From: Siderastrea radians
Lineage: Eukaryota; Cnidaria; Anthozoa; Scleractinia; Rhizangiidae
Length of the DNA: 64,000 bases
NCBI GenBank assembly: GCA_964017195.1
Contig: OZ024898.1
Location: 1-64,000, forward strand
Direction of reading: 5' to 3'
This document shows positions 1 through 9,681 of the stretch, piece after piece. The translations under genes were made by a program, and so were the position numbers. The notes under the pieces were generated by a model that was given only the letters and a program-made list of their open reading frames with translations, searched no databases and had not been told where the DNA came from. How positions within the stretch are numbered: position 1 is the stretch's first letter; each line of letters starts with the position of its first letter.

Positions 1-240
1 GATAATGGCCGTTATTTTCCAAGACTTTTACGAGAACAAGTTCTTGATATGATCCATAGCGGAATATCTCAGCGAACGACTGCAACGGAGCTGAAAACAA
101 GCCGGTGTTTTGTCCAAACGTCTTAGCTGACTATGACCGTACAGGATGTTCGTTGCCGCACATGAAAGTCCAGCCAGAAAGAAGAGTTATGACCCCAGAC
201 GTTCTGGCCTCCATAGAAATACACTGTGGATACCTGCTGT
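1..240 (+). pseudogene. Paired-domain/Tc1-like helix-turn-helix fragment, frameshifted
   Basis: The first frame reads a helix-turn-helix segment (NGRYFPRLLREQVLDMIHSG, then a second helix) and stops at about 124. One frame over, it continues as VLADYDRTG and RVMTPDVLASIEI to a stop near 240. The order of motifs matches the PAI half of a paired (PAX) domain, which is related to the DNA-binding domain of Tc1/mariner transposases. The family's C-terminal half is not seen. The fragment begins at the window edge, is frameshifted, and ends just before a transposon insertion at 267. It is either a dead paired-box-like gene or the N-terminus of an old transposase. I am fairly sure of the fold and unsure which family it belongs to. 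Confidence 0.5.
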
Positions 241-266
241 AGGTCACGAACAATGAACGTCAGCGT

Positions 267-1114
267 TAGCCTGCGTGCAGACGTCTCCTATTTCCTTCCA
301 CCCGCGGAAAAGGGACGTCTGCGAAACGGCGTCGCTAATCGTGTTCCAATATCCTGCTGTTCTTCAGGAATTCGTGGAAAGTGCTTTTATTGGTTGCTTG
401 ACAATAGCCACTGTTAGAAACAACTCTGATTGGCTATCGTCGGGAAATGCTCGAGATAATGTAAGCGATCTACATTTAGCGGGGTTTTCCATTGATAAAA
501 ACATGTCCGATTGTGTGTTGTGTTTCTCGACTATTCTGAAGAACAACGACAGAAACCTTGTGAAAAGTCGCAGAGAATTTAAAGTTCAGGAAGAAATCCT
601 TTCTCTTCAGTTCATCGTACACGAAACATCGCCATATATTTGTAGATCGTGCGTGGGAAAGTTGCGAAAACGGAGAGGTCTTTTCGCCAACGTGAGAAAA
701 ATCGAGGACGAACTTTTTAGCGATTATAGTTCCAAAGCTTTCAAGGCAGGACTTACAGTAAAAAAAAAAAAAAGATCGAGACACTAGGAAAGGACAGCGT
801 AGGAACTTCGGCTTCTCCCGAGAAGCGAATTCTTTTGGAGGAGTCGGTAGATCGTTCGTCGAACGATCTCAGTTCGCTAGTTACGTCAACTCCTGTGAAA
901 GCCGTTCGCAATGCTTCTGTGAGAAAAATCAGATTCCTCCTCTTAGTCCTGTTCGACCTCCGATCATGGAGCGATCAGAGGGAAACGATTCTGGCACAGA
1001 AAACAAAACTGTGTTATCATAATTTATGCGAAATTTAAAACCCGAACAGCAGGATACTGGAACACGATTAGCGACGCGGGTGGAAGGAAATAGGAGACGT
1101 CTGCATGCAGGCTA
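267..1114. mobile_element. Mutator-like (Pack-MULE-like) element with 9-bp target duplication
   Basis: The ends are inverted copies: TAGCCTGCGTGCAGACGTCT at 267 and the complement of TAGCCTGCATGCAGACGTCT ending at 1114. The similarity runs about 70-100 bp inward, the left copy having an extra block of about 24 bp. The element is flanked by the identical 9-mer CGTCAGCGT at 258-266 and 1115-1123. Long terminal inverted repeats with a 9-bp duplication are typical of Mutator-like elements. No transposase is present; the 850-bp body carries one reading frame with a CxxC...CxxC pattern. Confidence 0.72.
503..1038 (+). pseudogene. Zinc-finger-like (CxxC...CxxC) reading frame carried in the Mutator-like element
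   Basis: ATG at 503 opens MSDCVLCFSTI. About 40 residues later comes ICRSCVGKLRKR, so two CxxC pairs are spaced like the treble-clef ZAD-type zinc-binding domain of some invertebrate transcription factors. A basic stretch follows, and the frame then meets a run of twelve A residues near 760-772. The first frame stops at 787. A neighbouring frame continues with serine-rich sequence (TLGKDSVGTSASPEK, LSSLVTSTPVKA) to about 1038. The break at a homopolymer could be a real frameshift or an assembly slip. It lies wholly between the inverted ends of the surrounding element, so it was either captured or is that element's own cargo. Function unknown. Confidence 0.45.
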
Positions 1115-1880
1115 CGTCAGCGTTTAATAATTGTCCGGTTCACTTGTACAGGAAACAATTGTTTCCACAGTGCCGCTGCAGTAACAAAAAATATTATGCA
1201 GCGCCTGTTTTTTTGACTCTCTGTCTCACGTTTGCTTATTATGAGAGATCGTTTGTAAATATATACCTGCCATTCAGTCAGCTGAATGAGTTGTTTATGA
1301 AGCTGTAAACAATTTTAGAGAGAATGGGGTTTCCCCACACGTTATAAATAAAGGAGTCTGCGTGATGCAGACGTATTTCCGGCTGTCGCTTCTCATCGCC
1401 GAAAAGTATAGTAAATAAAGAGCTGGTAGAAATAAATAAAGTGCCGATATATTTGAAGCCTTTTAGTCAAAGTACCTGGTTGTGCATATTTCATTTTTCT
1501 GTTCAATATAATTCAACATCATAGCAAAAATATTCTCTATCAGTTTGAAAGCTATACACTGTGAACTCAGACACAGCAAATGCTTCTGATTTGTCACTTC
1601 TTGTGTTGAAAGTTTGCGAATTCGCACATCGCAAAGCTTGCTAAGGCTTGGATGCTTTTTCTGGGGAAATCCATGCCAACCACCAACAGGCCTGCAGTCT
1701 TGGGGGCGAAAATTTTAAACTCGAAAGGGTTTTCATATTTTTCAAATACATTGTATTATACACTGTTACACTGGTATGGAGCGTAATTGCGTGACAGGGA
1801 CTCAGGGAGAAGCAAAGCTGTCAATCAAACGTTTGGCAACATTCTAGTTTCTCACAACCTGTGCTCGCGCTGCCGGTGAA
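1115..1880. other. Non-coding stretch after the Mutator-like element
   Basis: No convincing exon is seen. Near 1340-1400 it contains a further short sequence with the GTCTGCGTGATGCAGACG palindrome, resembling the ends of the neighbouring element family. Confidence 0.4.
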
Positions 1881-3663
1881 ATGGCGGGAGTAAGTGACAT
1901 TGGAGTTTCTTCAGAGGTTTATGCACCTATCAATTTAAAGCCAGCGGGGGGGGGGGGGGAGGCAGGGCATGGGGTGGGGATTTGACATTTTTCAAAAATT
2001 TGCCGTCAAATTCCCTGCCCACGGGCAAACCATTCCAGTCAAATGCACAAAAGTGTCCCCACCCCGGGCGGCATATTGCTGTCAATTATTCCCAGGCTGG
2101 ATGCAAGAAAGACATAAGGAAAACAGGAAAACTCTATAATTTTCACTTCTCAACGTTGCTACATCTCCAAAGGTACGTGTTTAATAACCATTCAGTCTGC
2201 GTTTAATACACTGTATATATCAAAATACAAAATCAACAGATTCTTTAAGAAACAGTTCGAGTTTTTTGCATAGGCTGCAGAAAGCGTACCATTTGAAAAG
2301 AGCAGTCATTGCAGTGACTGGCCCGTACACTGGTCGTTTGCATTGGCCAAAAAATCTACTTGGTTTCTCTTTATCCCTGTTTACTTCGATACTGCAATGT
2401 CTAAAAGCGTTCAAATCAACAAAAACACTCTAAATTAATTACAAATATGGAGATAAAACAGTCATATTCTTTGATTCTCGATCTCGTGGACATCGTCGTG
2501 GACAGCCATTATGATTTCAAGAACGTAGAGCGCATGCGTGACGCGGGAAAAGTAATTTCCGTCTCAGTCTTTTTCGTTCAAGTCAACGTTCAAACAGATC
2601 CACGTTGGGCGAAGACAAATTCAAATATCCCCTCCCCCGGGAAGGCAAGATCAGTCAAAAGACCCACCCCAGGGCCAACAATAACAATCAAATCCCCACC
2701 CCATGCCCTGCCTCCCCCTCCCGCCGGCCTTAAATTGATAGGTGCATTATTCCTGGCTTTCTTCGATATCTAACGGCTTGAACCTCCAAAGATTAGCGCC
2801 AGAATTTGAAGGAAGGGGTTTTCGAAGCAAGCATTCACTGAAATATATGAATGAAAACGATCTCCAGATTATTATAAACTCGCCCGACAAGTTGTTGTTG
2901 GCGGAACGAAGAATTCTTGAGAAAGAGTTGCAAGAACTGAAGAAACCCTGTCTACAGCCCAAAGAACTCTTTCCTCCATCATCGCCTGGGCCCTTACAAT
3001 TAGTGTCCGGTAACAATACACTGCTAGTTGGCCCATCTAGCAGCGTGTCAGTGCAGTCGATTGAAGGCCCCGCTACTGAGGGAAAAACAACAGATCACTC
3101 AAGCTATTTAGAAAGGAAGAGTGCGGACTAACGGAAAACCTGTCTCTGTTACAGACACATCAGAAGTGCTTCTGTTCAGCTGCAAAGCGTTCGTAGAGAA
3201 TACGAAGAAGCATCAAGCAAAGCCAATGGACGGCGAGGAAAACTCTGTGGCCGATGCCATTTGGCGGGACATTACAAGGGTCGCTGTTCAAATGCGCCGT
3301 ACACAGACATGAACAAATGCCGAGCGAAGCGAAAAGCATCCAGAGAGCAAAAGTGAAATTCAAGAACTACAGAAACTAATCAGGGACTTGGAGAAAAAAG
3401 AGGCTAAGGCTGCAGATGAGCTTCATTCGTTCAAGCTTACAAAAGAGCGGTCGAGCAACAATTTCTTCGCCATTATGCGGCCAAGACTAAGAAAGCAGAA
3501 TGAAGGTCGGTATGTTGACCGTTTCGCTCTGGATAAAGACTTGACAATACTGAGGAATATTTTCAAGAACAAAGTCCCTTTGGATGATTCTAAGGACTGG
3601 CAAATGCCATTTCTGATTGAACAGTACCGGAGAAATCTGCCGTGTCTAAATGTTGGTATGTAA
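1881..3663 (+). pseudogene. SAM-domain plus CCHC zinc-knuckle protein, split by a MITE and frameshifted
   Basis: ATG at 1881 opens MAGVSDIGVSSEV. The frame is cut by a MITE at 1922-2746 and resumes exactly in frame at 2750 with YSWLSS, LAPEFEGRGF, LKYMNENDL and a lysine-rich helix, which together look like a SAM domain. A stop follows at 3129. The same frame then continues from about 3180 with a perfect CX2CX4HX4C knuckle (CGRCHLAGHYKGRC, about 3245-3290). After another frame change come a coiled coil and a conserved-looking tail (RYVDRFALDKDL, DWQMPFLIEQY) ending at 3661-3663. The pieces are collinear, so this is one broken gene copy. SAM domains mediate protein association and zinc knuckles bind nucleic acid; the role of the whole protein is unknown. 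It is probably a member of a multicopy cnidarian family. Confidence 0.55.
1922..2746. mobile_element. PIF/Harbinger-like MITE with TTA target duplication
   Basis: The ends are TGCACCTATCAATTTAA at 1922 and its complement ending at 2746. The similarity continues through a G-rich block and GGGCATGGGGTGGGG. The target site TTA is present at 1919-1921 and 2747-2749, the 3-bp duplication usual for PIF/Harbinger transposons. Removing the element plus one TTA restores an uninterrupted reading frame across the join, which fixes the boundaries to the base. No transposase is encoded. Confidence 0.8.
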
Positions 3664-4644
3664 GCAAAATCGAACGGGAACAGTTGTAATCCGATCTAAT
3701 GTTGTAGACGTTACTTGGCGCCTTCACACAAAATGCGCCTCTGAGAGAGAAAGTGCCATATTTAATGCCCTGGATATGTTGAGTTTTGCTAAAACAAATG
3801 AATAAAGGTTATGTTTTTATGCTATTTTGCCGTTTTAATACTCCCGCTCCTAAAAAACATTTGTAGAAATTCTATTGTTTACAACCGATACTGTGATTGG
3901 CTAATTTGCAGAAATTTTTGTCGGGTGGCCTTGGTTGGAGTAACCGGGCCGTAAATACATACCCTGATGAAGGTTTATGATATCTACCTACCTCCCTGAT
4001 ATAATGAAACATTATGAAACTACTTATAAAAACATGCATTTTATGTTTACCTCGCAGGTATTTTCTGCCCCATGTATGGCTGCTGTTTCAAAACTTCCAT
4101 GATTTTGTTTCTCAGCGCTTGAATTTTATCAATGTTTCCCTTTTGCTCTTCAAAATAAACAAGAATAAATATAAACTAATAGGTTATTTCAGAATCTATA
4201 TTAAATTTCTTTGTAATAGTCTTACTGCCGATATGGGAAAAAATTTAAAACAAATATTAATGGAGAATGGATGTCAGGATGCAAGACTGCATGAAGGGAA
4301 AAAATTAAGCACCTGTACAGCAACTTATTTAGTATACTTAAATGGCTGATTATCAGAACTGTTTTTTAGATCAGACTAACAAATGGTTACATGCAGCTGT
4401 CAAAATAAATGCACTGAAAATTGGCAACCATTTTTTAGGCCTTGTAATTAATACTAATATGTACTAATAGCCTGCGTGCAGGCTACTGTTCCAGGTGTAT
4501 TTCCAACCATTTCAGAAGCATGCCCCAGGGCCACACTTGACTTGGGCGACTTACCCTCACATGGTATATAATTATTATCTGCGGCCTCAGTGCAACCTAA
4601 GGCATCTGGGTCATTTTGTGATGAGAATAGACATGTGGTATGGG
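3664..4644. other. Non-coding, AT-rich; tiny palindrome at 4469-4487
   Basis: No exon or known repeat is recognised apart from a short perfect palindrome of the TAGCCTGC type (4469-4487), the same terminal motif as the Mutator-like elements at 267 and 54106. Confidence 0.4.
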
Positions 4645-4693
4645 AAACTGTAGTCAGGCAGAACATTATAAGTTTCATAGTTCGTGGACAAAT

Positions 4694-6112
4694 ATCGCTG
4701 CCCCGTTGTCTGTGATTGAGTGGATAACTTCTGGGGTTCGCCTCCATTTCACCAAAGAACCTAAAGGTTTTGTCCTGCCCAATCATTTATTGTCTGCAAA
4801 TCAAGAAGCGTTTGTAACTCAAGAAATTAATGACCTTTTGAAGTCCGGCGCCATTGAAGAATGTCTGGAACAGCCTCTCTGCGTATCTCCCATTGGATCA
4901 GCATGCCAAAAAAGAACAGCAAGCTTCGGCTAATCGTCTAACTACGTCGATTAGCGAGACACCAAAGTTTCATTTCAATACGAAAGCACCTCAACTGTCT
5001 GTGAACAAATTCACCCTCAAGACTTGCTTGTGACGCTAGATACCAAGAACGGATTTCACCACATCCTGGTTCATCTGGATCACTGAAAATTCCTCGGCAT
5101 TCTATGGAAAGGCCACTGGTACCAGTGGAAAGTTCGACCATTCGGTTTCAACCACAGTCCGTAATTTTTCTGCAAAAGGTTACGACCTGTTATTCAACAT
5201 CTCCATCAACTCGGTTTACGACTAATCATTTACGTCGACGATATATTACTTATGGCTTCCGCTGCAGAGATCGCGAACCACAAGCAGCTCCTGTTGGACA
5301 CATTAACGTGTTTAGGGTGGATAATCAACTGGGAAAAGTCGTCCCTCCAACCCGCCTTCTGCAAAGAATTCGTTGGCTATGTCGTAGCCACCAACAGCGA
5401 AGATGGCTTTCCGGTAATCAAGGTTCCCGCCACTTGCATCAGGCGATTAAAGCGCAACATCAGACGCGTTCTGGCTCGACCAACAGTAACCGCACAGGTC
5501 CTTGCACGCATCACTGGACAGTGCATTGCGATGACAAAGGCCATTGTTCTTGGAAGGCTTCTTTTACGAAATGCATATCGGCTGCTCAGCAGACGCTCAA
5601 GCTGGGATACTCCCGTCACGCTGAACAACCCCACAAAGGGCGACTTACAATGGTGGTCTTACGCGCTGGAATCGTGGAACGGCCGACCTATCAAAACAAA
5701 ACCAGTGGAAGCCCAACTCGAAACCGACGCATCACAAACGGGATGGGTAGCAGTTCTCAATGGCAAGCAAGCAGCAGGTTATTGGGACGCCCAAGTAGCG
5801 CGACTGCCGTCAAATTACCACAAGCTTCTAGCCATCCTTCTCGCCTTAAAAGCTTTCGAGCGCGACTAAAAGGGCAAAACCATTCAAGTGTTATCCGACC
5901 ACAATGCTGCTGTAGCCTACATCAACCATCTGGGTGGGCCCAGCCCAAGTCTCGCAGCCCTTGCCTCAGCGGTGTGGGTCACCCCGTACAAACTGGGCAT
6001 AGAGCTCACCGCGAAGCATCTGGCGGGAAAGGAAAACGTACATGCCGACCAACTGTCTCGTCTATCGCCCACTACGAATGGCAGCTTCACACACGCCTTT
6101 TCAAAGTCTTAG
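4694..6112 (+). pseudogene. Reverse transcriptase/RNase H of the DIRS-like element, frameshifted
   Basis: The reading begins with EWITSGVRLHF, KEPKGFVLPN and DLLKSGAIEE, the N-terminal fingers of DIRS-type reverse transcriptases, up to a break near 4930. The active-site motif YVDD is at 5231-5242 and the same frame continues to 5869 through LGWIINWEKS, the RNase H start (LETDASQTGWVAVLNGK) and NYHKLLAILLALKAFE. A shifted frame from 5888 carries the RNase H end (LSDHNAAVAYINHLGG) and the linker HLAGKENVHADQLSR. At least three frame changes are needed, so no full enzyme can be made. A longer overlapping plus-strand reading at 5104-6123 is only a shadow of this one. Confidence 0.8.
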
Positions 6113-6482
6113 ATCGCTTCTGAGGACCCCATTCTGTCGACCGTTTTGCAACCTTCACAAACACTCTTCTACCAAGCTACAACAGCCGATATTACGACCC
6201 GGGCTCCAGTGGCGTGGTTACTCTCGCTCAGTTAGATTAGGCAAGCCACAACAATTTCGTAAATGCCCCGTTTCGCCTAATTCCCAAAATTCTGAAAATC
6301 GTTCAAGAACAGCGGGCAGACGCCACTCTAATAGCGCCATGGTGGCCAGCACAACCCTGGTTTCCGCCTCTGTGCATGTTGTCGACTTGCCCCCCTCTTC
6401 GGCTTCCAAACCGCAAACACCTGTTTCTGCAGACAAGTAGCACCCCCGAACCGTTACACAACCGCGCCTGGAAAATCTATAC

Positions 6483-6836
6483 TTGGTGCATTTGTGGAAG
6501 AAGAAAGTGACAGATTTGGGCTGGGATTCTCGCCCAGCTTCACAGCTATCTCTACACTGGGCCACTTCCACATTGTCCCTATACAACCGGCAAATTAATG
6601 ACTTTTACGTCGCCAACATTATGGAAGATGCGATACGCCTCGCAGGCCTGGGAAACCACGGATACTCAGCCAAAGATTTTCGCCCTACTGGAGTGACTGC
6701 CACCATTGACTCTGGGACAAGCCCGGACATTGTTGTGAAAACGGGTCGATGGAAAACGGCCTCTGTTTTCTGGGATCACCACGTGCACTCAAAGCCACCG
6801 GCGGAGTTTACCCATGACGTCTTAGTTCACGAGTGA
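6483..6836 (+). pseudogene. Tyrosine recombinase C-terminal half of the DIRS-like element
   Basis: The reading contains MEDAIRLAGLGNHGYSAKD, FRPTGVTATIDSGTSPDIV and GRWKTASVFWDHHVHS, the conserved C-terminal boxes of DIRS-type tyrosine recombinases, which insert the element's circular DNA. Where relatives that I remember have a YVH motif with the nucleophile tyrosine, this copy reads HVH. If that alignment is right, the catalytic residue is lost. The N-terminal half is present only as shifted remnants between about 6113 and 6480. Confidence 0.7.
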
Positions 6837-7342
6837 CAGTAAAACTATGACTCTTTTTAGGCAAACAATAAACTTTTGAAATCATTATGTGTAGCGTGGC
6901 GTAAGTTTCTCAAAACTGTAGTCAGGCGGAACATTATAAGTTTCATATTAACTTCTGTTATTGTTTTGAGCGACATTTCGTCGCTCGTATTTCATTCTTG
7001 CTTGGTGCGTAATGTTCTCATTCCTGTTCTTTGTTATTATTGATTTTATATTGATTTGGGTGGAGATTTACCAGATGCAAGGATAGGCAAACAATAAACT
7101 TTTGAACTCATTATGTGTAGCGTGACGTAAGTTTCTCAAAATTTCTTTTTAATACTTTAACACAAAAATTACTTCAGTAGTAAGACTGCCTGACACAAGC
7201 CTCAATTGGATAATTTATGTTAATAAAAATTAATTTTTTTAGTACCCATTGTCTTTCAATATGGCACAAACTCTGAGTTCTAAACCACCAGGATGGGAGG
7301 GGGGGAGGTAAGAGTAATCCCTGTGTAGTGTAGTTGGCTATA

Positions 7343-8268
7343 CAGGAAAGTGGATAGAGTATACAACGGGAAAACGAATCATGATCGGCGTGCGATCAAC
7401 CGAGTCGTGAAGAAAATGGGTTTTACAAGAAAAAAGGTACGTATGACTAGCTGCATTTCTTTGGAAGGAACACTGCTAATTCTAAGCACCTATCACCTCC
7501 GGAATGAATTGAAAAAAACAAAATAAAGCATAAGCTTATAATACGCTTGTAACGTTTGTTGTTCTACGTTTCGAGAATGTAAACATATAACGCTGTGACA
7601 TGATAGGGAAATTGTTATTTCTACAAGCGGGAACGGGGAATCGAGGAAAATATTTAAGCTTACTTTCAAGTTTACTTCTTCGTTATAACTCAAGACGATT
7701 GCCAAAGAACGTGATGAGGGAAACAGGACGATTTATTGTCGTAGGATCGCTGAATTTCACCGAGAACAGTTGCTATTTATAGATGAATCTGAGAAGTTCT
7801 GATTCATCTATAAATAGTAACTGTTCTCGGTGAAATTTAGCGATGACCCACGACGATACATCGCCCTATTTCGCTTATCACGTTCTTTGGTAATCACGGT
7901 GAGCTATAACGAAGAAGTTAACATGAAACTGTGCTTAAATATTTTCCTTGATATTTCCCCGTTCCCGCTTTAATTTTATAAATAACGATTTTTCAGATTT
8001 TTCTTGCTAGCATGTCACAGCGTTAACATTCACGTAGAACAATAAACGTTATAAAGCGCTTATGCTTTGTTTTTCATTCCATTCCTCGGGTGATCCATTC
8101 CTTGGGTGATAGGTGACTAGAACTGGCATCGTTTCTTGCAAAAACAATCCAACAAAACCTACGTACGTTTCTTCAGCTTTCTTCTTGTCAAACCCATTTT
8201 CTTCACGAATCGGTTGATCGCACGCCGATCATGATTCGTTTTCCCGTTGCATACTCTATCCACTCCTG
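7343..8268. mobile_element. Long hairpin (foldback) element, arms about 450 bp
   Basis: The sequence from about 7343 is the reverse complement of that ending about 8268. The outer arms pair through TGGATAGAGTAT, GGGAAAACGAATCATGATCG and GCGTGCGATCAACCG. The centre pairs TAGATGAATC with GATTCATCTA around 7795, next to ACCGAGAACAGTTGCTATTT and its near-complement. The arms differ by substitutions and small gaps. No reading frame or clear target duplication is visible. A transcript of this region would fold into a long double strand. Confidence 0.75.
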
Positions 8269-9237
8269 AATTTCGTCCTCGTACACTTCGGGATATTGCC
8301 AGATTTATACTTGTGGTGAATAACATGTCGTATGCTATTTTCAGGTCAGAAAAGCTAGAATTCTTACTTCACACTTCGGTTTAGCTTATTCACGAGATTA
8401 AACGCAAGCTTACCATCCACCGCATAGGATAATCCACCGAGCGGGTGTTTAATTTTGAAGAAATGTCGAAATTTCTTTACAAATAGCTGCCAAACGTGAA
8501 GTATTCTTTCAACATCAACGACTCTAAAGCCTCTTGCTAGTCAATATATGACTCGCCAGCGCAAATTTACGGGATAATTTGGCGCTATCTTTATTCCTTC
8601 GAGCTCAATTCAATTGCGGTAACATCACACACTTTCCATATAAGGTATGATTGACGGAAGCGTATTGCAAAGTGCTCAGCAGTGTTTTGAAAAGAAAAGT
8701 CGCGTAGTAGTGAAAATGGTGGTAAAGCATCACCAAATCACATTGCAATTAGTTGATCAAAAGCAATCCCAACTGCTCTTGAGTACTAAACTTACAAAAG
8801 CGTTGCAAAATGGAGGCAGAAATTCTAACATGACAACAATTTTATATATGAAAGCTTCGAGCCTTCAGGACTGAAAGTGTGCAATAAAATGTGAGTTATC
8901 TCCTATGGGCTAGTTATTACAGATGGGATAATGTGAAACTCTAATGGTTTAACTTTGAGGTACACGAAAGGGGTGTAGGTTTAATTTGTTGTAGTACACT
9001 GTCTGACGAAAAGAGGACCTTTTCCATAAAACCTTGTATATATAAGAGTAATGTCAATACATATTGCAAGCCTTTGATGGCTGTGATATTTGTCAGATTT
9101 GGTGCCCACTGAAAAAATATTGACAGGCAAGAAATGTGTGCAGCAAGCAATCATATTTCCTAAGTAACATAGGATTAATTGCAAACGGTAAGATGAAAGG
9201 GCTTCAATGCATAATTACTGTATGGGGTTTTTTGGAT
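8269..9237. other. Non-coding stretch
   Basis: Nothing recognised on either strand; the short reading frames here lack family features. Confidence 0.4.
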
Positions 9238-9540
9238 ACAGAGTGTACAAGGGTATACCAGGTGTACTCAAGTATTACAGGGTATGCAAGGGTATACAGG
9301 ATGTATTAGAACATTACAGGGTGTACAAGGTGTACAATATCTAGTATACAGGGTATATGTTGTAGTTCTATTTTATCCTTGGTTCAATTTTTATTTTTCT
9401 TTGTTCTTTTTTATGTTAATATATGATAATTAATGAATATAAAACAAAAGAAAATAAAAGTTGAACCAAGGACAAAAGTGAACTACTAACAACATAATTA
9501 TACAAGGGTATACAAGGTGTATGAGGCATGTCGTTGTCAT
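9238..9540. repeat. Degenerate minisatellite interrupted by a hairpin MITE
   Basis: Imperfect copies of a unit like ACAAGGGTATACAGGATGTA run from about 9238 to 9360 and resume from about 9500 to 9525. Between them, 9358-9492 is a hairpin whose left arm (GTAGTTCTATTTTATCCTTG then GTTCAATTTTTATTTTT) pairs with the right arm. The same hairpin family occurs at 42760-42885. Confidence 0.6.
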
Positions 9541-9681
9541 TACCTATCTTGGGACAATTTATGGAGGCTTACATGAGGTACTGACATGACATCGCACAGG
9601 ACAAAATCACAAACCGCTCTGACCGACTACAGTAAAGCATTATATGATCGCTTTAAAAATGAAGTAAAGGTACATTGAATT

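Larger units (their letters stand above)
4645..7141 (+). mobile_element. Decayed DIRS/Ngaro-type tyrosine-recombinase retrotransposon
   Basis: Two interleaved pairs of direct repeats mark the element. Repeat A (core CTGTAGTCAGGCGGAACAT) is at 4645-4679 and 6913-6947. Repeat B (core GGCAAACAATAAACTTTTGA) is at 6859-6915 and 7085-7141. The order A1-genes-B1-A2-B2 is the split-direct-repeat layout of Ngaro/PAT-type elements in the DIRS order. Between them lie reverse transcriptase, RNase H and tyrosine-recombinase remnants in that order. A gag-like gene is missing and A1 keeps only the first part of A2, so the 5' portion is deleted. Many frameshifts make it inactive. Confidence 0.8.

Noticed and set aside
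5104..6123. 339-codon open frame on the plus strand
   Set aside because: It overlaps the reverse transcriptase/RNase H frame of the DIRS-like element, which carries the real motifs; this frame has none.
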